Made by a program: the position numbers and the translations under genes | The notes under the pieces: generated by a model | What the model was told of the DNA's origin: nothing | The model's input: the letters and a program-made list of their open reading frames with translations, nothing else | Database searches by the model: none | Assembly (NCBI RefSeq): GCF_030553305.1 | Contig: NZ_JARRAH010000001.1 | Coordinates: 2,718,163 to 2,782,162, forward strand | DNA: 64,000 nt | Reading direction: 5' to 3' | Source: Halomarina ordinaria | GTDB taxonomy: Archaea > Halobacteriota > Halobacteria > Halobacteriales > Haloarculaceae | Part shown: piece by piece, positions 8,461 through 16,110 of the stretch | How the letters are laid out: every line of letters begins with the position of its first letter | How positions within the stretch are numbered: position 1 is the first letter of the stretch

Positions 8461-8583
8461 CGCCCGTCCGCGCCCGTCACCCCTCTCGCGCGCGACCAGT
8501 AGCGTGTCGGGTATCTTCACACAAATATCAATTCAGGGTACAGATATAACCTATCACGGGAAAGGAAGGGTGGAGTCCAAACG

Positions 8584-8994
8584 ATGACAGAAGTCACACT
8601 CGACGTCGCGAAGCGACTCGTCGACGCGGCCGAGGCGGAGGCCGAGGAGATCGACGTCCCCATGTGTATCGCGGTGATGGACGCGGGGGCGAACCTGGTC
8701 GCGTTCCACCGGATGGACGGAGCGCTCCTCGCGAGCATCGACATCGCCCGGAACAAGGCGTACACGTCCGTCTCGCTCAAGTTGTCGACCGACACCGTCT
8801 GGGAGGTCTCACAGCCCGGCGAGCCGCTGTACGGCCTGGGAGGGACGAACGACGGCCGCATCGTCACGTTCGGCGGCGGCTTCCCGCTGGAGGTCGACGG
8901 CGAGGTCGTGGGGGCGGTCGGCGTCTCGGGTGGCAGCGCCGAGGAGGACATGACGGTGGCCGAGGCCGCCGTCGACGCGTTCGAGTCCATGTAA
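8584..8994 (+). CDS. GlcG/HbpS (DUF336) family protein, free-standing relative of the PduO C-terminal domain
   Basis: A 136-aa single-domain protein. Family signatures are VAVMDAG-like CIAVMDAGANLVAFHRMDGA near residues 30-48, then ARNKAYTSVSLKL, GGTNDGRIVTFGGGFPLEVD and GAVGVSGGSAEED near the end. DUF336 members bind haem or corrinoids in some cases (HbpS, PduO C-terminal domain); the role of most is unsettled. Here it sits between the reactivase and dehydratase genes with its own AT-rich upstream region (GATATAACC about 30 nt before the ATG). This placement suggests a role with the cobalamin enzyme, such as cofactor or redox handling, but that is inference. No adenosyltransferase domain is attached. 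Confidence 0.85.
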   Translation: MTEVTLDVAKRLVDAAEAEAEEIDVPMCIAVMDAGANLVAFHRMDGALLASIDIARNKAYTSVSLKLSTDTVWEVSQPGEPLYGLGGTNDGRIVTFGGGFPLEVDGEVVGAVGVSGGSAEEDMTVAEAAVDAFESM

Positions 8995-9043
8995 TTTAAA
9001 AGAGAGAACAATAACCCGCCGATTCGACAAGCACACTTGCGTT

Positions 9044-9065
9044 AACTTTTGTATCTTTGTTTTAG
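9044..9065 (+). terminator. T-rich tract, possible terminator of the DUF336 gene
   Basis: The stretch AACTTTTGTATCTTTG continues into TTTTAG, 50-70 nt after the DUF336 stop. Archaeal termination is driven by such T-rich runs without a required hairpin. Confidence 0.35.
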
Positions 9066-9085
9066 ACGGGCGGCTCATTGACAAT

Positions 9086-9092
9086 GTTTATC
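9086..9092 (+). promoter_or_regulatory. TATA-like element of the dehydratase operon
   Basis: GTTTATC at 9086-9092 lies 29-35 nt before the ATG at 9122. This predicts that the dehydratase subunits are transcribed from their own promoter with a very short leader, separately from the reactivase genes. Confidence 0.5.
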
Positions 9093-9121
9093 CCGGCGCT
9101 GGCGTAGGTATCCAGTAGCTC

Positions 9122-10843
9122 ATGGTAGATGATAACGCTCACCGAACGGACGGTGCAGGGGCGGTCGGCGGGGGGACGCCGAAGCGGTCGAAACGGTTCG
9201 AGGCGCTCGAAGACCGCCTCGTGAACCTGGACGGCTTCGTCAACGAGTGGCCGGAGGTCGGCTTCGTGGCGATGGAGAGCCCGAACGACCCCGAGCCGAG
9301 CGTCCGCGTCGAGGAGGGAACTGTCGTCGAGATGGACGGGAAGGAGCGCTCGGAGTTCGACTTCATCGACCGGTTCATCGCGGACTACGCCCTCGACGTG
9401 GAGACGGTGGAGGAGGCGATGGCGGTCGACTCCCTCGAGTTCGCCCGCGACCTCGTGGACATCAACGTCCCCCGCGCTGACATCGTCGAGCGGGCGACGG
9501 CGATGACCCCGGCGAAGCTGACGGAGGTGGTGAACCACCTCAACATCGTCGAGATGATAATGGCGATGCAGAAGATGCGCGCTCGAAAGACGCCGGGGAA
9601 CCAGTGTCACGTCACGAGCGTGAAGGACCACCCGGTCCAGATAGCGGCCGACGCCGCCGAGGCGGCGCTCCGCGGGTTCGACGAGGCGGAGACGACCGTC
9701 GGTGTGGCCCGGTACGCGCCGTTCAACGCCCTCTCGCTGCTCGTCGGCACGCAGACCGGTCGCGGGGGCGTCCTCACGCAGTGCGCCGTCGAGGAGGCGA
9801 CCGAACTCCAGCTCGGGATGCGCGGGATGACCGGCTACGCCGAGACGGTCTCCGTCTACGGCACCGAGGACGTGTTCAAGGACGGCGACGACACGCCGTG
9901 GTCGAAGGCGTTCCTCGCCTCCGGCTACGCCTCGCGGGGCCTGAAGATGCGCTTCACCTCCGGGGCCGGCTCCGAACTCAACATGGGGCAGGCCGAGGGG
10001 AAGTCGATGCTCTACAACGAGATCAAGTGCATCCTCGTCACCAAGGGCTGCGGCGTTCAGGGGCTCCAGAACGGTGGTATCAGCTGTATCGCCATCCCGA
10101 TGTCCGTCCCCTCGGGCGGGCGCGAGGTGGCGGCCGAGAACCTCGTGACGATGATGGTCGACCTCGAATCCGCCTCGGGGAACGACCAGACGTTCACCCA
10201 CTCGGAGATACGCCAGACCGCCCGGACGATGCCGCAGTTCCTCGCGGGGACCGACTTCATCTTCTCGGGCTACAGTTCGGTGCCGAACTACGACAACATG
10301 TTCGCGGGGTCGAACTTCGACTCCTACGACTTCGACGACTACAACGTCCTCCAGCGGGACCTGAAGGTCGACGGGGGCGTGCGTCCGGTCGACGAGGAGG
10401 AGGTCATCGAGCGCCGCCGCCGCGCGGCGAGCGCGCTCCAGGTCGTCTTCGAGGAACTCGGCTTCCCACCCATCACCGACGAGGAGGTCGAAGCCGCCAC
10501 CTACGCCGACGGCAGCAAGGACATGCCCGACCGCAACCAGGCGGAGGACATCAAGGCCGCCCAGGAGATGATGGAACGCGAGGTCACCGGCGCCGACGTC
10601 GTCGAGATCCTCGCGGGGAACGGCTTCGAGGGCATCGCCGAGAACATCCTCAGCATCCTGAAGGGGCGCGTGGCCGGCGACTACCTCCACACGTCGGCGG
10701 TGTTCGACGAGGAGTTCAACGTCGTCAGCGCCGTCAACGACCAGAACGACTACGAGGGCCCCGGCACCGGCTACCGCCTCGGCGGCGAGCGCTGGGAACA
10801 GATCAAGGCCATCCGACAGGCCATCGACCCGGAGGACGTCTGA
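9122..10843 (+). CDS. pduC: Adenosylcobalamin-dependent propanediol/glycerol dehydratase, large subunit
   Basis: A 573-aa catalytic subunit that converts 1,2-propanediol to propanal or glycerol to 3-hydroxypropanal. The TIM-barrel active site appears intact. Counting against the Klebsiella diol dehydratase numbering I know, with a constant +20 offset, I find Gln161, His163 (NQCHVTSVKD), Glu190, Glu225, Glu241, Gln316 (VQGLQNGGISC), Asp355 (GNDQTFTHSE) and Ser382. YAPFNALSLLVG and GGVRPVDEEE are further signatures. The N-terminus is about 20 residues longer than the bacterial enzyme. Medium and small subunits follow with 9-nt and 2-nt gaps, so this is a tight operon. Substrate preference between diol and glycerol cannot be decided by eye; glycerol is abundant in hypersaline habitats. 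Confidence 0.96.
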   Translation: MVDDNAHRTDGAGAVGGGTPKRSKRFEALEDRLVNLDGFVNEWPEVGFVAMESPNDPEPSVRVEEGTVVEMDGKERSEFDFIDRFIADYALDVETVEEAMAVDSLEFARDLVDINVPRADIVERATAMTPAKLTEVVNHLNIVEMIMAMQKMRARKTPGNQCHVTSVKDHPVQIAADAAEAALRGFDEAETTVGVARYAPFNALSLLVGTQTGRGGVLTQCAVEEATELQLGMRGMTGYAETVSVYGTEDVFKDGDDTPWSKAFLASGYASRGLKMRFTSGAGSELNMGQAEGKSMLYNEIKCILVTKGCGVQGLQNGGISCIAIPMSVPSGGREVAAENLVTMMVDLESASGNDQTFTHSEIRQTARTMPQFLAGTDFIFSGYSSVPNYDNMFAGSNFDSYDFDDYNVLQRDLKVDGGVRPVDEEEVIERRRRAASALQVVFEELGFPPITDEEVEAATYADGSKDMPDRNQAEDIKAAQEMMEREVTGADVVEILAGNGFEGIAENILSILKGRVAGDYLHTSAVFDEEFNVVSAVNDQNDYEGPGTGYRLGGERWEQIKAIRQAIDPEDV

Positions 10844-10852
10844 GAGCAGACC

Positions 10853-11440
10853 ATGGCGAAAGCAGACACGGACACACGACAGCAGCCGAACCGCACGCTC
10901 ACGCTGACCGAGGAGGGCCCCGCCGAGAAGGGGACCGACACCGACGAGGTGGTCATCGCCATCAGTCCCGGCTTCGGGACGCTGATGGACCACACGATGA
11001 CCGACGTCCCCCACGCCGACGTGCTCCGGGAGATGATGGCCGGCATCGAGGAGGAGGGCCTGCGCTCGCGGGTCGTCCGCATCAACGAGAGCGTCGACCT
11101 CGGCGTCATCGGCCTCACCGGCGCGAAACTCAGCGGCTCGGGCATCAGCATCGGCATCCAGACCCGCGGGACGACGCTCATCCACCAGGCGGACCTCGTC
11201 CCGCTGAGCAACCTCGAACTGTTCCCGCAGGCGCCGCTGCTCGAACCGGACACGTTCCGCGCCATCGGGCAGAACGCCGCCCGGTACGCCAAAGGCGAGA
11301 CGCCCTCGCCGGTGCCCGTCGAGAACGACCCGATGGCCCGGCCGAAGTACCAACCGCTCGCGGCCGTCTGGCACATCAAGGAGATGAGCTACCGCGAGGA
11401 CGACAGCGAACCGACCGAACTCTCGGTTTCCTTCGACTGA
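10853..11440 (+). CDS. pduD: Propanediol/glycerol dehydratase, medium subunit
   Basis: A 195-aa subunit that helps bind the cobalamin lower face at the interface with the large subunit. The core begins at about residue 36 with DEVVIAISPGFGTLMDHTMT. It continues with VLREMMAGIEEEGLRSRVVR, KLSGSGISIGIQTRGTTLIH and PLSNLELFPQAPLLE, then NAARYAKGETPSPVPVENDP and MARPKYQ. All are hallmarks of PduD/DhaC. The roughly 35 residues before the core are polar and Thr-rich; they do not look like an amphipathic microcompartment-targeting helix. It starts 9 nt after the large subunit and ends 2 nt before the small one. Confidence 0.95.
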   Translation: MAKADTDTRQQPNRTLTLTEEGPAEKGTDTDEVVIAISPGFGTLMDHTMTDVPHADVLREMMAGIEEEGLRSRVVRINESVDLGVIGLTGAKLSGSGISIGIQTRGTTLIHQADLVPLSNLELFPQAPLLEPDTFRAIGQNAARYAKGETPSPVPVENDPMARPKYQPLAAVWHIKEMSYREDDSEPTELSVSFD

Positions 11441-11442
11441 CC

Positions 11443-11841
11443 ATGACCGACGACACCACCTATCCACTCGGCGACGACCCCGACAGCGTCACGACCCCGG
11501 CCGGCACGAAACTCTCCGACGTCACCCTCGAGGCGGTCCTCGCGGGCGACGTCGACGGCGCCGACCTCGTCATCGCCGACGACACGCTCGAGAAGCAGGC
11601 CCGCATCGCAGAGGAGGCCGGCCGACCGCAGGTCGCCCAGAACTTCCGGCGCGCGGCCGAACTCACCGCCGTCCCGGACGACCGCATCCTCGAAATATAC
11701 AACGCGCTCCGACCCAGCGGCGCCGACAAGGAGACGCTGCTCGACATCGCCGACGAACTCGAATCGGAGTTCGGCGCCGAACTGAACGCGGCGCACGTCC
11801 GCGAGGCCGCCGAGGTGTACGAACAGCGCGACCTGTTCTAA
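11443..11841 (+). CDS. pduE: Propanediol/glycerol dehydratase, small subunit
   Basis: A 132-aa subunit. After a short head (MTDDTTYPLGDDPDSVT) comes LSDVTLEAVLAGDVDGADLV, then RRAAELTAVPDDRILEIYNA followed by LRPSGADKETLLDIADELE and AAHVREAAEVYEQRDLF, the strongly conserved helical core of PduE/DhaE. It is clearly shorter than microcompartment-associated PduE because the N-terminal encapsulation extension is missing, which fits the absence of shell genes here. ATG at 11443 follows the medium-subunit stop by 2 nt. The last 4 nt overlap the stop of a convergent zinc-ribbon gene. Confidence 0.94.
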   Translation: MTDDTTYPLGDDPDSVTTPAGTKLSDVTLEAVLAGDVDGADLVIADDTLEKQARIAEEAGRPQVAQNFRRAAELTAVPDDRILEIYNALRPSGADKETLLDIADELESEFGAELNAAHVREAAEVYEQRDLF

Positions 11842-12017
11842 CTCCCCTCCCCCTCCACGAACTCACCGATTTCCGTCTCGTGCCCGCAGTGCGTACAGAA
11901 CAGGTCGAGGTTCGACAGCTCGTCCAGGTCCACGTCGCTCAACCCCCAGTAGCCGTCGCAGTTCCCGCAGTTGAGGTGGACGAGCGTCTCGACGTAGGCC
12001 GTGTGTTCGTGTGGCAT
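11838..12017 (-). CDS. Small zinc-ribbon protein
   Basis: A 59-aa protein beginning MPHEHTAYVETLVHLNCGNC, followed by a GYWGLSDVDLDEL linker and the second knuckle FCTHCGHETEIGEF. The two CxxC pairs about 25 residues apart make a zinc ribbon. Such small zinc-finger proteins are very common in haloarchaea and mostly uncharacterised. The stop codon (11838-11840) overlaps the end of the convergent small dehydratase subunit gene. No promoter element is obvious upstream in the repeat-rich region. Confidence 0.75.
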   Translation of the reverse strand: MPHEHTAYVETLVHLNCGNCDGYWGLSDVDLDELSNLDLFCTHCGHETEIGEFVEGEGS

Positions 12018-12446
12018 GGGTCCTTGTCGTCGCGGTCCGGCTTAGTTCCTCGCGAGGCGACCGACCGAGGCGCTCTCGAACACGCGCGACGGCGTTCGCC
12101 TCGCGACTCGAACGCCTCGCTGTCGCTCGGCGTCACGAAGTGGGGTGAAGATGGGCCGGCTCAGGTTCGAACTCGCCGAGACGTGCTCGCTTCGCTGTGC
12201 GCATCTCGTCTGCTCGAAGCTTCGCGCCGTCATCGGCTCCAGCACTCTGTCTACCTCGCGTCGCTACGCGCCGCTCGGCGGTGTAGCGTTGGGGTAGAAG
12301 TGGGCCGGCTCAGATTCGAACCGGGTGAGACGGTCGCGCTCACTTCGTTCGCGCGCTGCGACTCACTGGCTCGAATCGTCGCGTGTTCCACACACCCGCA
12401 CCGCGAACCGCTCGCTTCGCTCACGGTTGTTGCGGTGCGGGAGAAG
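12018..12446. repeat. Gene-free region with two copies of the tRNA-Pro 3' end
   Basis: About 430 nt without a credible gene. The 21-mer TGGGCCGGCTCAGATTCGAAC, which equals the 3' end of the minus-strand tRNA-Pro (12447-12467), recurs exactly at 12301-12321 and with one change at 12152-12172, so spacing is close to 150 nt. Each extra copy is preceded by a GGGGT(A/G)AAG-like stretch and followed by a GAGACG, and the spacers carry CTTCG-rich inverted repeats, including CCCGCACCGCGAACCG paired with a second arm ending at 12441. The T-arms of the two extra copies cannot pair, so they are tRNA fragments. Repeated tRNA 3' ends are what integrating elements leave at attachment sites; no integrase is present. 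Confidence 0.6.
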
Positions 12447-12519
12447 TGGGCCGGCTCAGATTCGAACTGAGGTTACGGCCACCCGAAGGCCGAAGGATAC
12501 CAAGCTACCCCACCGGCCC
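12447..12519 (-). tRNA. tRNA-Pro(CGG)
   Basis: A complete 73-nt cloverleaf on the minus strand: acceptor GGGCCGG pairs with CCGGCCC; the anticodon stem CGGCC/GGCCG encloses loop UUCGGGU, giving anticodon CGG; the T-stem CUCAG/CUGAG encloses UUCGAAU; the discriminator is A and CCA is not encoded. No intron is present. A TATA-like TTAA lies about 28-31 nt upstream (12547-12550). Confidence 0.95.
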
Positions 12520-12590
12520 GCATCCCGAGAGAGGCACAGGGTACTGTTAATCCTTCCGTCTTCCCCTCGCACTGGCGCGGTGCCAGCACG

Positions 12591-13013
12591 TCACCCGGTC
12601 GCCGTCAGGTAGACCGCGACGCAGGCGAGCGCGATGCCGAGGCCCTTCCGGGCGGTGAGTTCGTCGCCGAGGAAGAGGAGGCCGAGGACGGAACTCCCGA
12701 CGATGAACATCCCGAAGATGGGGACGACGACGCTCACCGGCCCGGTCGCCAGCGCCTCGTAGTACGCGAGTATGCCGACGGTGAGGAACGCGCCCGCGGC
12801 GAGCATGTAGACGCCGGCGTCGCCGGTGACGTGGACGAGGATGGGGCCGCGCTGGTACAGCGCGACGCCGAGCGCCGACACCGCGAGGATGGTGTTGGCG
12901 ACGAGCGCGACGACGTAGCTCGGGACGCTGCTCGTGGCGAGCTGTGCGAGGGGGGTGAAGGCCGTGTAGCCGAGGAGGGCGACGACCGACCAGACGAGGT
13001 AGTTGTCGTTCAC
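12591..13013 (-). CDS. EamA/DMT-family transporter, single half unit
   Basis: A 140-aa membrane protein with about four or five hydrophobic helices: residues 7-27, 33-52, 65-85, 93-113 and 121-138. GPVSVVVPIFGMFIVGSSVL followed by GDELTARKGLGIALACVAVY is the typical end of an EamA repeat. Usual DMT transporters carry two such repeats; this protein has one and would work as a dimer, like small multidrug resistance proteins. The substrate is unknown. The downstream tRNA-Pro lies 71 nt away on the same strand and the upstream neighbour is trmY. Confidence 0.75.
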   Translation of the reverse strand: MNDNYLVWSVVALLGYTAFTPLAQLATSSVPSYVVALVANTILAVSALGVALYQRGPILVHVTGDAGVYMLAAGAFLTVGILAYYEALATGPVSVVVPIFGMFIVGSSVLGLLFLGDELTARKGLGIALACVAVYLTATG

Positions 13014-13070
13014 ACCGCCGGTACGACCGCCGGGGAGAGAACACGTCGACTGGCGGCAATCGCCGTCCGG

Positions 13071-13667
13071 TCAGTAGGTCGCGTAGCCGTCGGTGTCGAG
13101 GTAGTTGTGCGCCACGGTGATGGCGTGGTTCGCGTGGAGCAGTTCCGGGCCGAGGCGCACCCGCTCGTCGGCCGTCTCGGCGAGCAGGTCCGCCTCGCGT
13201 CCGGTGAAGTCGTGGTGGTCCGAGAGGACGAACACGGGGTCGGCGGGCGGGTCGACGTCCACGACGGGCGTCCCCGCCTCGTGGAGTTCGACGACGGTTC
13301 CCTCCCGGGCGGCGTCGGCGAGCGTCGCCTCGAAGCCACGCCGCGAGAGGTGGACGCCGGGCGACGTCTCCGTCTCCATGTGACCGATGGCGCCGTCGCG
13401 TCCCTCGAGCGCCTTCCGGACGAGCGCGGCCGTCGAGCGCTCGTCGGGGTTCAGCCGACGGAGCTCGCTCCCCTCGAAGCGCAGGGTGTACTCGTCGCCG
13501 AGCACCAGCAGACAGCGGGCGTCCTCACGGATGGCGTGCGAGAGGAAGAACGTCGCGTTGACGCACCGACAGAGCACGTCGAGGCGGCCCGCGCCGCCCG
13601 CGAGGTCGTCGAGCGAGAAGTCGGGCGTCGTGGGGGCGTCGTGGCCGGTGACGATGAACTGGCGCAT
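13071..13667 (-). CDS. trmY: tRNA (pseudouridine(54)-N1)-methyltransferase
   Basis: A 198-aa SPOUT methyltransferase that methylates pseudouridine 54 in the tRNA T-loop to m1-pseudouridine. It begins [19 protein letters not shown], the signature of haloarchaeal TrmY. It has [15 protein letters not shown] near residue 57, [18 protein letters not shown] near 146 and the knotted AdoMet-binding C-terminal part [12 protein letters not shown] near 180. The substrate pseudouridine is made by Pus10, whose gene is also in this window at 44964-46262. It is transcribed towards the EamA gene and is divergent from the STT3-like gene. Confidence 0.93.
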   Translation of the reverse strand: MRQFIVTGHDAPTTPDFSLDDLAGGAGRLDVLCRCVNATFFLSHAIREDARCLLVLGDEYTLRFEGSELRRLNPDERSTAALVRKALEGRDGAIGHMETETSPGVHLSRRGFEATLADAAREGTVVELHEAGTPVVDVDPPADPVFVLSDHHDFTGREADLLAETADERVRLGPELLHANHAITVAHNYLDTDGYATY

Positions 13668-13758
13668 ACCCTCTCGCGGCGGGGCGGCGTCATACGTCCG
13701 TCGCTCACGAGTCGCCGCGAGCGATGCGTTTATTTCCTCTATCGAATAGCATCGTTCA

Positions 13759-16110
13759 ATGAATGACTCGTCGACGGAAACGCTCCTGGCCGAGCGCCCG
13801 GACCTCGAACCCGCGGTCCGGGCCGTCCTGCGCGTCGACGCCGAACGCGACGGGTGGGACTTCGAGGCGGTTCCGGTCGACTCGGGCGCCTTCGGCGAAC
13901 TCGTCGCTCGCGGCCTCGTCGAACGCGACGGCGACGGCTACCGCGTCGTCGACCCGTCCGCCGTCCGGGCGGCGCTCGACGGCACCGGGAGCGGACGGCG
14001 ACGCGCGTCCACCACCTCCACCTGGTCGAGGACTGCATCGCTGGGAACGTCCCTCTCCAACTCGCTACCCGACCGGTCGTCGTTCCTGGCGCTCTGTGGC
14101 GCGCTCGCCTTCCTGGTCTGTCTCCGCCTCCTCTCGCTGCCGAGCGTGCTGCGCGACCGGGTGGTCCTCTCCGGGAACGACCCCTACGCGTACCGCCACT
14201 GGACGGAGGAGACGCTGTCCGCGGCCGGCGGCACGCTCGACCCCGCGGTCCTCTCCGACCTCCCCGCCTCCGTGGCGCTCGGCGAACCGCTGCTCGTGGC
14301 GACGCTGTGGGCGGCGAGCGCGCTCCTCGGCGGCGCGTCGGGACCCGTCCTCGCGTGGTACCCGGTCGTTGCCGCCCTCCTCTCGGGCGTGTTCACCTAC
14401 CTCCTCGCGCACCGCGTGAGCGGCGACCGGCGGGTGGCGCTCGCGGCCGTCGCACTGCTCGCGGTGATACCCGCCCACGCACTCCGGACGGGACTCGGCT
14501 TCGCCGACCACCACGCCTTCGACTACGTCTGGTTGACGCTCACGGCGTGGGCGCTCGCGGCGCTCGTCGACCGCGAGGACCTCTCGTTCGGGGGGGCCGG
14601 CTACGCGCTCGCGCTGGCCGTCGGCGTCGCCGGCCAGACCATCGCGTGGGACAACGGGCCGATACTGCTCGTCGCCGTCGGCGTCGCGGTGGCGCTCGTC
14701 GTCCCCGTCGCGGCACGCGACCGGGAGACGCTCCTCCCGGTCAGCGTCCCGCTCCTCGCCGGCCTCGCGCTGGCGGCCGTCACCACGCACCTGGCGCACG
14801 TCCGCCTCGGCTGGCACACGTCGACGGTCGCCTACGCACCGTCCCTCCTGCTGGTCGGCGCCGGTGGCGTTCTGCTGGTCGGCGAGGTGGCCGCGCGTGC
14901 GGGGTCCGACCGGGTTCCGGTCGCCCCGGCGGTGCTCGTCGTCGAGGTGGTCGGAGCGACCGCCGGCGTGCTCGCGGTTCGCACGCTCGCACCGGGATTC
15001 TGGAGCGACCTCCTGACGGGCGTCGGACGGTTGTTCGCGGACCGGTCCATCGCGGAGGTCCAGTCGCTGTTCGCCTCGGGGTCCGCGGGGTGGCTGTTGC
15101 TGTTCGGGTTCGCGCTCCTGCTCGCGCTCCCCTACCTCGCGTGGGGCCTCCGGCGCGGGTGGCGCGGGGCGCTCGGGTGGCTCGTCGCCGGCGCCTACGG
15201 CGGCTACTTCCTCGCGCTCGCGGCGGTCCAGACGCGCTTCGCGGGCGAGCTATCGCCGTTCGTCGCCGTCTTCGCCGGCTTCGGCTTCGTCCACCTCGCG
15301 GGGTGGGTCGACCTCGCCCCCCTCCCCCGACCGCTCCGGACAGACGGCGGCGAGAACGCTCCCCTCCACCTCCCCGACCGCCGGACGCTCGGGACGCTCG
15401 CGGTCCTGTTCCTCCTCGTCGGCGGCCTCGGGATGGTGCAGGTGCCGATGAAGACGGGCCTCGTCACCGTCTCCGACGAACAGTACGGGACGGCGGCGGC
15501 CGTCGAGGCGGACGCGGACGCACGCGCGCTCGCGGAGGAGGAACGCTACGTCCTCTCCGAGTGGGGGCGCAACCGGATGTACAACTACTTCGTCGCCGGC
15601 GAGGCCGCCTCGTACGGCTACGCCTTCTCGAACTACGCCGAGTTCGTCGGGTCGTCCGACGCCGACGACTGGTACGACCGCTTCGAGGGGCACGTCGACT
15701 ACGTCGTCGTCGCCGAGGAGGACGTCACGTTCGCCAACACGGCGGGCGGCCACCTCCACCACGAGTACGGGAGTCGCACCGAGGAGGTCCCCGGTACCGC
15801 GCACTACCGGGCGGTACACGTGAGCCCCGGTGGCGAGTACGCGGCGTTCGCCGTCGTCCCCGGCGCGACGCTCGCCGGTGCCGTTGCGAACGAGTCGACC
15901 TCGGGCGAGTCGGTCGACCTCGCGACGAACGTCACCGTCGAGGGGGCGTCGTTCACCTACGAGCGCCGCGCGGCGGTCGAGGAGGGCGAGTTCGCGGTCA
16001 CGGTCCCCTATCCGGGGACGTACGACGTGGGCGGGGAGCGGGTGACGGTCACGGAGCGGGCAGTCGAAAACGGGTCGACGGTGCGCGTTGGCGACGGTGG
16101 GAAGACGTAG
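13759..16110 (+). CDS. STT3/AglB-like membrane glycosyltransferase
   Basis: A 783-aa protein. Residues 1-75 look like a small winged-helix domain ([20 protein letters not shown] then [15 protein letters not shown]). A long membrane part follows, with about 12 hydrophobic helices (residues 105-560), and then an extracellular domain. [10 protein letters not shown] near residue 138 corresponds to the first-loop DxxY element of oligosaccharyltransferases, and [14 protein letters not shown] near 250 to the second-loop element. The usual WWDYG signature is degenerate: [20 protein letters not shown] near 600. It abuts the UDP-glucose dehydrogenase gene (stop codons adjacent), supporting a role in surface glycosylation. 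It may be a paralogue of AglB rather than AglB itself. Confidence 0.75.
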   Translation: MNDSSTETLLAERPDLEPAVRAVLRVDAERDGWDFEAVPVDSGAFGELVARGLVERDGDGYRVVDPSAVRAALDGTGSGRRRASTTSTWSRTASLGTSLSNSLPDRSSFLALCGALAFLVCLRLLSLPSVLRDRVVLSGNDPYAYRHWTEETLSAAGGTLDPAVLSDLPASVALGEPLLVATLWAASALLGGASGPVLAWYPVVAALLSGVFTYLLAHRVSGDRRVALAAVALLAVIPAHALRTGLGFADHHAFDYVWLTLTAWALAALVDREDLSFGGAGYALALAVGVAGQTIAWDNGPILLVAVGVAVALVVPVAARDRETLLPVSVPLLAGLALAAVTTHLAHVRLGWHTSTVAYAPSLLLVGAGGVLLVGEVAARAGSDRVPVAPAVLVVEVVGATAGVLAVRTLAPGFWSDLLTGVGRLFADRSIAEVQSLFASGSAGWLLLFGFALLLALPYLAWGLRRGWRGALGWLVAGAYGGYFLALAAVQTRFAGELSPFVAVFAGFGFVHLAGWVDLAPLPRPLRTDGGENAPLHLPDRRTLGTLAVLFLLVGGLGMVQVPMKTGLVTVSDEQYGTAAAVEADADARALAEEERYVLSEWGRNRMYNYFVAGEAASYGYAFSNYAEFVGSSDADDWYDRFEGHVDYVVVAEEDVTFANTAGGHLHHEYGSRTEEVPGTAHYRAVHVSPGGEYAAFAVVPGATLAGAVANESTSGESVDLATNVTVEGASFTYERRAAVEEGEFAVTVPYPGTYDVGGERVTVTERAVENGSTVRVGDGGKT

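Noticed and set aside
9604..11841. A single 745-codon frame apparently fusing parts of the dehydratase locus
   Set aside because: Its first part is an out-of-frame read of the large and medium subunits. Only the C-terminal 132 residues are real, and they are the small subunit.
12152..12321. Two further tRNA genes
   Set aside because: Only the 3' 21 nt match tRNA-Pro; the T-stems cannot pair and there is no anticodon arm or acceptor partner.
12018..12446. CRISPR array
   Set aside because: There are only three repeat copies including the tRNA itself, spacing is about 150 nt, the repeat is a tRNA end and no cas gene is near.
11880..12470. Open frame through the tRNA-repeat region
   Set aside because: It crosses the tRNA fragments and the zinc-ribbon gene antisense, is Arg/Ser-rich and has no family character.
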